NCBI RefSeq assembly: GCF_026967805.1
Contig: NZ_JAPVBG010000002.1
Location: 700,248-764,247 of the forward strand
Direction of reading: 5' to 3'
DNA length: 64,000 nt
Origin: Blastococcus sp. VKM Ac-2987
Lineage (GTDB): Bacteria > Actinomycetota > Actinomycetes > Mycobacteriales > Geodermatophilaceae
Shown: in pieces, positions 27,107 to 34,460 of the stretch
Numbering within the stretch: position 1 is the stretch's first letter
Layout of the letters: every line of letters begins with the position of its first letter
The notes under the pieces: generated by a model
Told to the model about the DNA's origin: nothing
Database searches by the model: none
What the model saw: only the letters and a program-made list of their open reading frames with translations
Position numbers and translations under genes: made by a program

Positions 27107-27391
27107 GTGGGTAGGCACACGGCGGCCGACGGGGCGGCATCGCACCCGCTCGTCGAGGCCGCGCTCGCCGGCCGGGCGGCCGACGTCCCCGGTGCGCACC
27201 GCGGGAGCCCGCAGGGTGCCGCGGAGGAGGGCGACCTCGGCTGGCCGGGTGATCCCGACCGTCAGGGCGGCGGACTGGGTTGGCCCGGGGACGCCGACGG
27301 CGCGACGCCGGGCGCCGAGCCCGACGGGAGCACGCCGGCGCGCCCGCGCCGCGGCTGGCGCCGGTTGTTCGGAGCCGCGCGGGCGGCCTGA
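27107..27391 (+). CDS. Hypothetical small protein with GLGWPGD repeats
   Basis: A 94-residue, mostly disordered protein with no signal peptide or membrane helix. Two imperfect repeats, DLGWPGDPDRQGG (about 43-55) and GLGWPGDADGATPG (56-69), are followed by a basic aromatic tail PRRGWRRLFGAARAA. GTG start with GGGAGA 6 nt upstream. Codon use is typical of the region. It lies after ccsB on the same strand, but I do not recognise a characterised family. The tail could bind membrane or nucleic acid; this is inference. Confidence 0.6.
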   Translation: MGRHTAADGAASHPLVEAALAGRAADVPGAHRGSPQGAAEEGDLGWPGDPDRQGGGLGWPGDADGATPGAEPDGSTPARPRRGWRRLFGAARAA

Positions 27392-27414
27392 GCCCAGGTC
27401 GCCCGCGGGCGGCG

Positions 27415-27627
27415 TCAGGCCGGGGAGCCGTCGTCCCGGCGCGCCCGGCGCTCGAGCTCGCGCAGGAACTCCGGGTCGTCGTCCGGGGCGACGAAGCGCA
27501 CCGGGCCACGCGGCTGCTGCGGACGTCGCTCGGGACGCGGACGCCCCTCCGGGTCGGCGTTGGCCGCGGCGCGCACCACCAGGCCCACGACAACCACTGC
27601 CACTACGAGAACCACCAGGAACAACAC
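27415..27627 (-). CDS. Small single-pass membrane protein
   Basis: A 70-residue protein. Residues 1-21 are one transmembrane helix (LFLVVLVVAVVVVGLVV). Then comes an Arg/Pro-rich cytosolic stretch ending in a conserved-looking APDDDPEFLRELERRARR. The GTG start at 27627 has GAGGGGG 7 nt upstream. It is divergent from the Lrp-type regulator. Proteins ending in this PDDDPEFL motif are recalled from other actinobacteria, without a known function. Confidence 0.68.
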   Translation of the reverse strand: MLFLVVLVVAVVVVGLVVRAAANADPEGRPRPERRPQQPRGPVRFVAPDDDPEFLRELERRARRDDGSPA

Positions 27628-27725
27628 GGGCCCACCCCCTCGTCGGCACCCAGCGTACGTCCGCGGCGATACTCGGTGCCGAGAAATCGGACGATCCCCG
27701 TTCCGGGGCAGGACGGAGCACTCCC

Positions 27726-28163
27726 ATCGACGCCGTCGACCAGCAGCTCGTCGAGCTGCTGCGCGCCAACGGCCGGGCCAGCTACGCCGAGCTCGCGCGG
27801 CAGGTCGGGCTGTCCTCGCCGGCCGTGCACGAGCGGGTGGGCAAGCTGGAGACCGCCGGCGTGATCACCGGCTACACCGCCGTCGTCGACCCTCCGGCGG
27901 TGGGTCTGCACGTCACCGCGCTGGTGAGCGTGATCGAGAGCGACGCGGTCGACGACACCGGGCTCGAGGCGGGCCTGCGCGAGATCCCCGAGGTGGAGGA
28001 CTGCTGGCGGGTCGCCGGCAGCGAGGGGTACGTGCTCAAGGTGCGCGTGACCGACATCCCGGCACTCGAAGCGGCCATCGATGCGTTGAACCGGATCAGA
28101 GGGGTCGCACGCACGAGGACGACGGTCGTTCTCTCGACCAAGTGGGAGGGCCGTCATGGCTGA
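27726..28163 (+). CDS. Lrp/AsnC family transcriptional regulator with apparent ATC start
   Basis: A 145-residue protein. The N-terminal winged HTH is IDAVDQQLVELLRANGRAS then YAELARQVGLSSPAVHERVG (1-55), and the C-terminal RAM/AsnC effector domain spans 62-140. The frame is open upstream but holds no ATG, GTG or TTG for a long way. Family homology begins exactly at ATC 27726, with GGAG (27715-27718) 7 nt before it, so an ATC start is proposed. A frameshift relative to an upstream GTG (27676) is the alternative. It overlaps the DUF4229 gene by 8 nt. Confidence 0.8.
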   Translation: MDAVDQQLVELLRANGRASYAELARQVGLSSPAVHERVGKLETAGVITGYTAVVDPPAVGLHVTALVSVIESDAVDDTGLEAGLREIPEVEDCWRVAGSEGYVLKVRVTDIPALEAAIDALNRIRGVARTRTTVVLSTKWEGRHG

Positions 28164-28479
28164 GCAGAACCCGACCGGCAGCACACCGGTGAGCCCGGCG
28201 GGGGGCACCGCAACCCCGCCGAAGGTGCTGCCCTGGCTGCTCGTCTACACGATCGGCCGGTTCGCGATCGCCGCCGCGCTGGTGCTGATCCTCTGGTGGG
28301 CCGGCCTGGGCAGCTTCCCCGGTCTGCTGTTCGGGCTGCTGCTGTCGATGCCGGTGTCCTACCTGCTCCTGCGCCCGTCGCGCGAGCGGCTGACCGAGGC
28401 GCTCGCCGCCCGCAGCCTCGCCCGGCGCGCGGCCAAGGAGGACCTGCGCAACCGGCTGAGCGGCGACGGCGCGCAGTAG
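28156..28479 (+). CDS. DUF4229 domain-containing membrane protein
   Basis: A 107-residue protein with two transmembrane helices (about 26-46 and 50-70: FAIAAALVLILWWAGLGSFP, LLFGLLLSMPVSYLLLRP). A basic cytosolic tail follows (RERLTEALAARSLARRAAKE), the arrangement of DUF4229 in actinobacteria near menA. ATG start overlapping the Lrp-type gene by 8 nt, so the two are co-translated. It converges on menA with a 4-nt gap. Function unknown. Confidence 0.82.
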   Translation: MAEQNPTGSTPVSPAGGTATPPKVLPWLLVYTIGRFAIAAALVLILWWAGLGSFPGLLFGLLLSMPVSYLLLRPSRERLTEALAARSLARRAAKEDLRNRLSGDGAQ

Positions 28480-28483
28480 CCGC

Positions 28484-29353
28484 TCAGGACAGGGCGAGCC
28501 CGGCGGCCAGCAGCACGCCGGTGACGAGGGTGAGCAGGCCGGTCGCCTGCAGCACCGCGATCAGCGCGGGCCCGCGGGCCCCGGCGAGGACGGTCCGGAT
28601 CGGGGACAGCGCCAGCGGCGCGGCGGCCAGGGCGAGCAGCGCCCACGGCCGGGTGACGCCGACGGCGGCGATCCCGAGGAACGGCACGACCAGCAGCGCC
28701 GCGAACGCGAGGCGGGTGGCGCGGTCGCCCAGCAGCACCGCGAGGGTGCGCTTGCCCACCTGCTCGTCGCCCGCGATGTCGCGCAGGTTGTTCACCACCA
28801 GGATCGCCACGATGAGCAGCCCGATCGGAACCGACACCGCGAAGGCCAGCCCCGGCAGGGTGCCGGTCTGCACGAACGTCGTCCCGACGACGGCCACCGG
28901 CCCGAAGAAGACGAAGACGAAGACCTCGCCGAGGGCCCGGTAGCCGTACGGCAGCGGGCCGCCGGTGTAGGTCCACGCGGCGGCCATGCACACGGCGCCC
29001 ACCGCGACCAGCCACCAGCTGGACAGCGCCGCCAGCGCCAGCCCGGCCACACCGGCGACGGCGAAGGCCAGCAGCGCCGCTCCCAGCACCTGCCGCGGGG
29101 AGGCCGCGCCCGAGCCGACCAGCCGCATCGGGCCTACCCGGTCGGCGTCGGTGCCGCGCGTGCCGTCGGAGTAGTCGTTGGCGTAGTTGACCGCCACCTG
29201 CAGCGCCAGGGCGACCAGCAGCGCGAGCACCGCCGGGCCGGGGCGGAAACCGTCGAGGGCGACGGCCGCCCCGGTGCCCACGAGCACCGGGGCGAGCGCC
29301 GCGGGGAGCGTGCGCGGGCGGGCGCCGGCCAGCCACTGGGCGGGGGTGGCCAT
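28484..29353 (-). CDS. menA: 1,4-dihydroxy-2-naphthoate octaprenyltransferase
   Basis: A 289-residue UbiA-superfamily integral membrane prenyltransferase with about eight helices. It attaches the polyprenyl chain to DHNA to give demethylmenaquinone. The first Asp-rich prenyl-PP site is NYANDYSDGTRGTDADR. The second is VNNLRDIAGDEQVGKRTLAV. The N-terminus WLAGARPRTLPAALAPVLVG is typical. ATG 29353, 2 nt after the menE stop, so it is expressed from the menE promoter. Matches Rv0534c. Confidence 0.95.
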   Translation of the reverse strand: MATPAQWLAGARPRTLPAALAPVLVGTGAAVALDGFRPGPAVLALLVALALQVAVNYANDYSDGTRGTDADRVGPMRLVGSGAASPRQVLGAALLAFAVAGVAGLALAALSSWWLVAVGAVCMAAAWTYTGGPLPYGYRALGEVFVFVFFGPVAVVGTTFVQTGTLPGLAFAVSVPIGLLIVAILVVNNLRDIAGDEQVGKRTLAVLLGDRATRLAFAALLVVPFLGIAAVGVTRPWALLALAAAPLALSPIRTVLAGARGPALIAVLQATGLLTLVTGVLLAAGLALS

Positions 29354-29355
29354 GG

Positions 29356-30507
29356 TCAGTGCGCTCCCTGGGGGATCGAGGCGGCGACCGCGCGGCGGTC
29401 GGGCTTGCCGGTGTGCAGGAGGGGGACGGCGGCGACGAGGTGCAGCTCCCGGGGGGCGGCCGGCGCGCCCAGCCGCTCGCTCACCCACGGCCGCAGCGCG
29501 GCGAGGTCGGGGGTTGCGCCGGGGGAGGGGACGACGGCGGCGACGACGCGCTGCCCCCACTCCGGGTCAGGGCGGCCCAGGACCACGGCGTCGGCGACGT
29601 CGGGGTGCTCGCGCAGCGCCGCCTCGACCGCGGTGGGCGCCACGTTGACCCCGCCGGTGATGACGACGTCGTCCAGCCGGCCGTGCACGGTGAGCCGGCC
29701 GTCGGCGGCCAGGGCGCCGGCGTCGCGGGTGCGGAACCAGCCGTCGGCGAACGCCGCGGCGGTCGCCTGCGGATCGCCGCGGTAACCGAGGGCCAGCGTG
29801 GGCCCGGCGAGATCGATCCCGCCGTCGGTGACGCGCACACCGACGCCGTCCAGCGGCCGGCCGTCGTAGACGCAGCCGCCGGCGGTCTCGGTCATCCCGT
29901 ACGTGGTGACGACGGCGACCCCCTCGGCGCGGGCCCGGTCCAGCAGCGCCGGGTCCGCAGCGGCTCCGCCGACGAGGACCGCGTCGAAGGCGCGGAGGGC
30001 GCCGGGCTCGGCGTCGAGGGCCCGGCGCAGCTGGGTGGGGACCATCGAGGTGTAGCGGCGGCCGCCGGCCGGCATGCGGGCGACGGCACCGGTCAGCGTC
30101 TCCCCGGACTCCAGCCGGGTCGCCGGCCGCCCGGCCAGCGCCGCGCGGCAGAGCACCTGGAGCCCGGCGATCGCCGACACCGGCAGGGCGAGCAGCCAGC
30201 TGCCGGGGCCGCCCAGCCGGTCGTGCGTGGCGGCCGCCGACGCCCGCAGGGCCGCCGCGGGCAGCAGCACCCCCCGGCCGCTCCCGGTCGAGCCGGAGGT
30301 GACGACGACGAGGTCGGTGCCGGGCTCCAGCGGCTCGTCGGGACGCAGCAGCGCCCGGGCCGCGTCGACCACCGCGGGCGGGCCGGCCGGCAGCACGGCG
30401 AGCGGGCGTCCGCCGTCGAGGGCGGCGCGCAGGTCGGCGTCGGCGAGGTGGGCCGCGGGCACGAGGGTGAGCCGCCGTGCTGCGCCGCCCCCTCCCGATC
30501 CCGCCAC
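29356..30507 (-). CDS. menE: o-Succinylbenzoate-CoA ligase
   Basis: A 383-residue adenylate-forming ligase, short for the superfamily but usual for actinobacterial MenE. The P-loop is VVTSGSTGSGRGVLL. Others are TTYGMTETAGG, DAGALAADGRLTVHGRLDDV and the C-terminal HTGKPDRRAV with the catalytic Lys. It activates o-succinylbenzoate with CoA before MenB. The GTG start at 30507 was chosen because TAGGCT (a minus-strand -10) ends 8 nt before it; an in-frame TTG lies 3 codons earlier. Divergent from menC. Confidence 0.92.
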   Translation of the reverse strand: MAGSGGGGAARRLTLVPAAHLADADLRAALDGGRPLAVLPAGPPAVVDAARALLRPDEPLEPGTDLVVVTSGSTGSGRGVLLPAAALRASAAATHDRLGGPGSWLLALPVSAIAGLQVLCRAALAGRPATRLESGETLTGAVARMPAGGRRYTSMVPTQLRRALDAEPGALRAFDAVLVGGAAADPALLDRARAEGVAVVTTYGMTETAGGCVYDGRPLDGVGVRVTDGGIDLAGPTLALGYRGDPQATAAAFADGWFRTRDAGALAADGRLTVHGRLDDVVITGGVNVAPTAVEAALREHPDVADAVVLGRPDPEWGQRVVAAVVPSPGATPDLAALRPWVSERLGAPAAPRELHLVAAVPLLHTGKPDRRAVAASIPQGAH

Positions 30508-30515
30508 GACGCGCA

Positions 30516-30541
30516 AGCCTACGACCCTGCCGAACTACGCT
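30516..30541. promoter_or_regulatory. Divergent leaderless promoter pair for menE and menC
   Basis: On the minus strand TAGGCT (30521 to 30516) precedes the menE GTG by 8 nt. On the plus strand TACGCT (30536-30541) precedes the menC ATG by 7 nt. The two -10 elements are only 14 bp apart, back to back. Each polymerase footprint would cover the other promoter. No Shine-Dalgarno precedes either start codon and no clear -35 is seen. Confidence 0.6.
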
Positions 30542-30548
30542 GATCCGC

Positions 30549-31514
30549 ATGACCGCCGCCCCCGCCGCCGCCCTGCCGGCGGGGATCACCGAGCTGGCGG
30601 TCTACGAGGTGCCCATGCGCACCCGGTTCCGCGGCATCGACGTCCGCGACGGCGTGCTGCTGCGCGGCCCGGCCGGCTGGGGGGAGTTCTCCCCGTTCTG
30701 GGACTACGACGCCGCGGAGAGCCGCCGCTGGTGGGCCTCGGCGGTGGAATCGGCCGTCGACGGCTGGCCGGCGCCGGTGCGCGACGCGGTGCCGGTGAAC
30801 GTCACGGTCCCCGCGGTCGGGCCGGAGCGGGCGCACGCGATCGTCCGCGCCTCCGGCTGCCGGACGGCGAAGGTGAAGGTCGCCGAGCCCGGGCAGAGCG
30901 CGGCCGACGACCTGGCGCGGGTGGCGGCGGTGCGCGACGCCCTCGGCCCCTCCGGCGCCATCCGGGTGGACGCGAACGCCGCCTGGGACGTCGACACCGC
31001 CGTCGCCCGCATCCGCGAGCTGGACCGGGTCGGCCTGGAGTACGTCGAGCAGCCGTGCGCGTCCCTGGCCGAGCTGGCCGCGCTGCGCCGCCGGATCGAC
31101 GTGCGCATCGCCGCCGACGAGGTGGTGCGCCGGGCCGACGACCCGCTGCGGGTCGACCTGAGCGAGGCCTGCGACGTCGTCGTCCTCAAGGTGCAGCCGC
31201 TGGGCGGGGTGCGGGCGGCGCTGCGGGTCGCCGAGGCGCACGGCCTGCCGTGCGTCGTCTCCTCGGCGCTGGAGTCCTCGGTCGGGATCGCCGCCGGGGT
31301 CGCGCTGGCGGCCGCCCTGCCGGAGCTGCCGTTCGCCTGCGGGCTGGCCACGGTCGCGCTGCTCGCCGACGACGTCAGCGGTGCTCCGCTGCTGCCGGTC
31401 GACGGCGCGCTGCCGGTCGTCCGGCGGGAGCCCGACCGGCTCGCCGCGGTGGCCGCGGGTCCGGGGACCACCGGCCGCTGGCTGGCGCGGGTCGCCGAGG
31501 TGCGGGCCGCGTGA
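30549..31514 (+). CDS. menC: o-Succinylbenzoate synthase
   Basis: A 321-residue enolase-superfamily enzyme dehydrating SHCHC to o-succinylbenzoate. The catalytic lysines are Lys108 and Lys110 in TAKVKV, and Lys214 in LKVQPLGG. The metal ligands are Asp141 (VDANAAW), Glu167 (YVEQPC) and Asp190/Glu191 (AADE). ATG start, probably leaderless. The stop overlaps menD (GTGA). Matches Rv0553. Confidence 0.95.
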   Translation: MTAAPAAALPAGITELAVYEVPMRTRFRGIDVRDGVLLRGPAGWGEFSPFWDYDAAESRRWWASAVESAVDGWPAPVRDAVPVNVTVPAVGPERAHAIVRASGCRTAKVKVAEPGQSAADDLARVAAVRDALGPSGAIRVDANAAWDVDTAVARIRELDRVGLEYVEQPCASLAELAALRRRIDVRIAADEVVRRADDPLRVDLSEACDVVVLKVQPLGGVRAALRVAEAHGLPCVVSSALESSVGIAAGVALAAALPELPFACGLATVALLADDVSGAPLLPVDGALPVVRREPDRLAAVAAGPGTTGRWLARVAEVRAA

Positions 31515-33199
31515 ACCCGTCCACCGCGTTCGCCCGCGTGCTGGTCGACGAGCTGGTGCGCGGCGGAGTCACCGACGCCGTCCTCTCGCCCGGCTCCCGG
31601 TCGGCTCCGGTGGCGCTGGCCCTGGTCGCGGCCGAGCGGGCCGGCCGGCTGCGGCTGCACGTGCGGATCGACGAGCGGACCGCGGCGTTCCTCGCCCTCG
31701 GGCTGGCGAAGGCCTCCGGTCGCCCGGTCCCGGTGCTCACCACCTCCGGGACGGCGACCGCGCACCTGCACGCCGCCGTGCTGGAGGCCGACGCGAGCGG
31801 GGTGCCGCTGCTGGCGCTGACCGCCGACCGGCCGCCCGAGCTGCGGGCCACGGGCGCGAACCAGACGATCGAGCAGGCCGGCCTGTACGGGGCGGCCGCG
31901 CGCTGGGCGGCCGACGTCGGGGTGCCCGAGGCGGGGCGCGAGGAGGCGCAGAACCGCTACTGGCGGTCGGTGGTGGCCAAGGCGCTGACCATCGCCGCGG
32001 GCACGCTGTCGGCCGACCCCGGGCCGGTGCAGCTGAACCTGGCGCTGCGCGAGCCGCTGCTGCCCGAGGAGGAGCCCCCGGCCGAGCTGCCGGCGCCCTG
32101 GGCGGGCCGCCCCGGCGGGCGACCGTGGACGGCGGCCGAGCCGTCGGCCGGCTGGGCGGCGCAGGCGCACCGGCTGCCGCCGCGGACGCTGGTGATCGCC
32201 GGCGACGGGCCGCTGCACGCCGCGCCGGCGCTGTCGGAGGGCTCCGCCTGGCCCGTCGTCGCCGAGCCGAGCAGCGCGTTCTGGGGCCTGCCGGGCAGCG
32301 TGCGCGGTGGCGTGCTGGCGCTCGGGGCGCCCGGCTGGCTGGCCGCGCACCGGCCCGAGCGGGTCGTGGTGGTGGGGCGGCCGACGCTCTCCCGGCCGGT
32401 CAGCGCCCTGCTGGCCGACCCCGCCGTCGCGGTGGAGACGGTCAGCGCGTCCCCGCGGTGGGCCGACGCCGGCCGGTCGAGCAGCCGGGTCGCGCGGCTG
32501 TTCGCCGGGGCCGAGCCCGATGATCCCGTCGACGCCGAGTGGGCCGCCGCCTGGTCCGCGGCCGCCGGACGGGTGGGGGCTGCCGTCGACGCGGTGCTCG
32601 ACGGCGCACTGGCGCTGACCGCCGCCCGGCTGGCCCGCGACGTCGTCGCCGCCCTGCCCGCCGGTGCGCTGCTGGTCCTCGGCTCCTCGACCCCGGTGCG
32701 CGACGTCGACCGGCTGGCCGTGCCGCGTGCCGACGTCTCCGTGCTGGCCAACCGCGGGGTCGCGGGGATCGACGGCACGATCTCCACGGCGGTGGGTGCG
32801 GCGCTGGTGCACGGCGGCCCGGCGTTCGCGCTGATGGGCGACCTGACGTTCCTGCACGACCTGACCGGGCTGCTGGTGGGCGACGGCGAGCCCCGGCCGG
32901 ATCTCACCGTGGTCGTCCCCGACAACGACGGCGGCGGCATCTTCGCCCAGCTCGAGCCGGGGCAGGACCGGCACGCCCGCGACTACCGCCGGGTGTTCGG
33001 CACGCCGCACGGCCGGGACCTGGTGGCGGTGGCGGAGTCGCTGGGCTGGGCGGCGTCACGGGTGTCGACGCCGGAGGAGCTGCCGGCCGCGCTGGCGCAG
33101 GGCGGGCCGCGGATCGTCGTCGTCGGCACCGACCAGCGCGCCGAGGCCGCGCTGGCGGCCGAGCTCCGGGCGGCCGCCGCGGCGGCGCTCGCCTCCTAG
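31511..33199 (+). CDS. menD: 2-Succinyl-5-enolpyruvyl-6-hydroxy-3-cyclohexene-1-carboxylate synthase
   Basis: A 562-residue thiamine diphosphate enzyme joining isochorismate and 2-oxoglutarate. The N-terminal domain has DAVLSPGSRSAPVALAL, HVRIDERTAAFLALGLAK with the conserved Glu, and TTSGTATAHLHAAVLEA. The ThDP/Mg site is GDLTFLHDLTGLL...VPDNDGGGIFAQLE. GTG start coupled to menC. The last 4 nt overlap the convergent DUF2867 gene. Matches Rv0555. Confidence 0.96.
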   Translation: MNPSTAFARVLVDELVRGGVTDAVLSPGSRSAPVALALVAAERAGRLRLHVRIDERTAAFLALGLAKASGRPVPVLTTSGTATAHLHAAVLEADASGVPLLALTADRPPELRATGANQTIEQAGLYGAAARWAADVGVPEAGREEAQNRYWRSVVAKALTIAAGTLSADPGPVQLNLALREPLLPEEEPPAELPAPWAGRPGGRPWTAAEPSAGWAAQAHRLPPRTLVIAGDGPLHAAPALSEGSAWPVVAEPSSAFWGLPGSVRGGVLALGAPGWLAAHRPERVVVVGRPTLSRPVSALLADPAVAVETVSASPRWADAGRSSSRVARLFAGAEPDDPVDAEWAAAWSAAAGRVGAAVDAVLDGALALTAARLARDVVAALPAGALLVLGSSTPVRDVDRLAVPRADVSVLANRGVAGIDGTISTAVGAALVHGGPAFALMGDLTFLHDLTGLLVGDGEPRPDLTVVVPDNDGGGIFAQLEPGQDRHARDYRRVFGTPHGRDLVAVAESLGWAASRVSTPEELPAALAQGGPRIVVVGTDQRAEAALAAELRAAAAAALAS

Positions 33200-33675
33200 G
33201 GCGAGGAGCGCAGGCGGCCCTCCGCCTCCCGCAGCACCCGGGGAACCAGGCGGCGGTGCACGGCCGACAGCAGCAGCCACACTCCCCGCCCCACGGGGCG
33301 GTCGTAGCGCACGAAGGTGGCGAGCGACACCCGCCCCTCGGCGGCGCGGACCACGAGGTTGCCGGTCAGCAACGGGGAACCCGCCTCGAGCCGGATCCAG
33401 TCGTCGTCGCGGTCGCCGATCCGCCACCCGGCGACGGTGTCGGGCGACCGTCCTCCGTGGAGCTGCAGGCGCAGGAGCACGTGCCAGATGAACTGCTGGG
33501 CGAGGTCCGGGACGTCGCCGAACATCGCCCGGGCCCACTCCTCCGGCGTGGCCTGGAGGTCGGTGGTCAGAGCGAAGAGGTCGGCGTAGTCGATGGCGGG
33601 GAAGGAACTCAGCGCGAGGACGGCGGCAGGGACGTCGTCGGTCCCCACGGCGCTCGTCACGGAAGCGGGACCCAT
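33196..33675 (-). CDS. DUF2867-like protein, divergent from a TetR regulator
   Basis: A 159-residue soluble protein resembling the START/SRPBCC-like DUF2867 family: EWARAMFGDVPDLAQQFIWH, SPLLTGNLVVRAAEGRVSLATF and RGVWLLLSAVHRRLVPRVL. ATG start with GGAGG 7 nt upstream. It is divergent from a TetR-type gene, and two copies of a palindromic operator lie between them, so it is very likely the TetR target. The natural ligand and role are unknown. Its 3' end touches menD by 4 nt. Confidence 0.78.
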   Translation of the reverse strand: MGPASVTSAVGTDDVPAAVLALSSFPAIDYADLFALTTDLQATPEEWARAMFGDVPDLAQQFIWHVLLRLQLHGGRSPDTVAGWRIGDRDDDWIRLEAGSPLLTGNLVVRAAEGRVSLATFVRYDRPVGRGVWLLLSAVHRRLVPRVLREAEGRLRSSP

Positions 33676-33694
33676 GGCAGGACCTCCAGTGGAA

Positions 33695-33744
33695 TGTACG
33701 GTTGCGTATAGAGCGAGGCTAGCCCATTTATACGGGTGCGTATA
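33695..33744. promoter_or_regulatory. Two TetR-type operator copies between divergent genes
   Basis: TATACGGGTGCGTATA (33729-33744) is a palindrome of TATAC and GTATA arms around a 6-bp core. TGTACGGTTGCGTATA (33695-33710) is a second copy differing at two of 16 positions. The copies are 34 bp apart, about three helical turns, so two dimers could sit on one face. The TATA-rich arms also supply -10-like sequences, unusual in this GC-rich DNA. Confidence 0.68.
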
Positions 33745-33768
33745 CCCCAGAAGGTGAGATCTTCGGCG

Positions 33769-34359
33769 ATGAAGACGCCACGCGAGAAGTGGATCGAGGA
33801 GGGCCTGCGTGCGTTGGCCGCCGGTGGGCCGGACGCCGTCCGCATCGAGGGTCTGGCCAAGCGGCTCGGCGTCACGAAGGGCGGGTTCTACGGGTCGTTC
33901 GCCGACCGCGACGCACTGCTCGACGCGATGCTCGACGCCTGGGAGCGCGAGAGCACCGACGAGGTGATCGAGACCGTCGAGGCCGGGGGTGGCGACCCGA
34001 GGGACAAGATCCAGCGCGCGGGCGTGCTCACCTTCTCCGACGACCGCCTGTTGCCCATCGACCTCGCGGTCCGCGACTGGGCGCGGCGGGACCAGGCGGT
34101 CGCCGAGCGCCTGCGCCGCGTGGACAACCGGCGCATGGCGCTGCTGCGCGAGATGATCGGGTCCTTCTGCTCCGACCCCGACGAGGTCGAGGCCCGCAGC
34201 CTGATCGCCTTCTGCGTCGCGATCGGCGAGCACTTCCTCGTCGCGGACCACGGCCGCCGTACCCGGGCCGAGGTCGTCGCCCGCGCCGCCGATCTGCTGC
34301 TCGACCGGCCCCCGACCGATCGACGCAGCGGAGGGCCCGGCGCCGCGGATCCGCGCTGA
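33769..34359 (+). CDS. TetR/AcrR family transcriptional regulator
   Basis: A 196-residue repressor. The N-terminal HTH (7-55) contains KWIEEGLRALAAGGPDAVRI and the recognition part LAKRLGVTKGGFYGSFADRDAL. The rest is an all-helical ligand-binding domain with LAVRDWARRDQAVAERLRRVD. ATG 33769 was chosen; the frame extends 11 codons upstream into the operator region. It probably represses itself and the DUF2867 gene through the two palindromes at 33695-33744. The inducer is unknown. Confidence 0.88.
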   Translation: MKTPREKWIEEGLRALAAGGPDAVRIEGLAKRLGVTKGGFYGSFADRDALLDAMLDAWERESTDEVIETVEAGGGDPRDKIQRAGVLTFSDDRLLPIDLAVRDWARRDQAVAERLRRVDNRRMALLREMIGSFCSDPDEVEARSLIAFCVAIGEHFLVADHGRRTRAEVVARAADLLLDRPPTDRRSGGPGAADPR

Positions 34360-34390
34360 GCCCGAGCACCCAGCCCGGGCCGAGCAGGGT

Positions 34391-34408
34391 GGACGGGACC
34401 TCCCGTCC
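34391..34408. terminator. Hairpin between convergent tetR and menF genes
   Basis: GGACGGGACCTCCCGTCC is a perfect inverted repeat (7-bp stem with ACCT loop), 31 nt after the TetR-type stop and 52 nt beyond the menF stop. It lacks a T-run on either side. The symmetric position suggests a bidirectional terminator. Confidence 0.5.
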
Positions 34409-34460
34409 GCGCGCCCGGATCGTGGCGCCGTCGAACGGTCCGGAGTCCACCGGCACTCCG

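Noticed and set aside
27064-27114. 16-codon ORF starting ATG 27064 before the GLGWPGD gene
   Set aside because: It is very short, lacks a clear ribosome binding site and its 3' end contains the Shine-Dalgarno of the next gene. A leader peptide cannot be excluded but is not supported.
34028-34456. Minus-strand ORF overlapping tetR and the menF 3' gap
   Set aside because: It is mostly antisense to the TetR gene and its translation has no recognisable motif.
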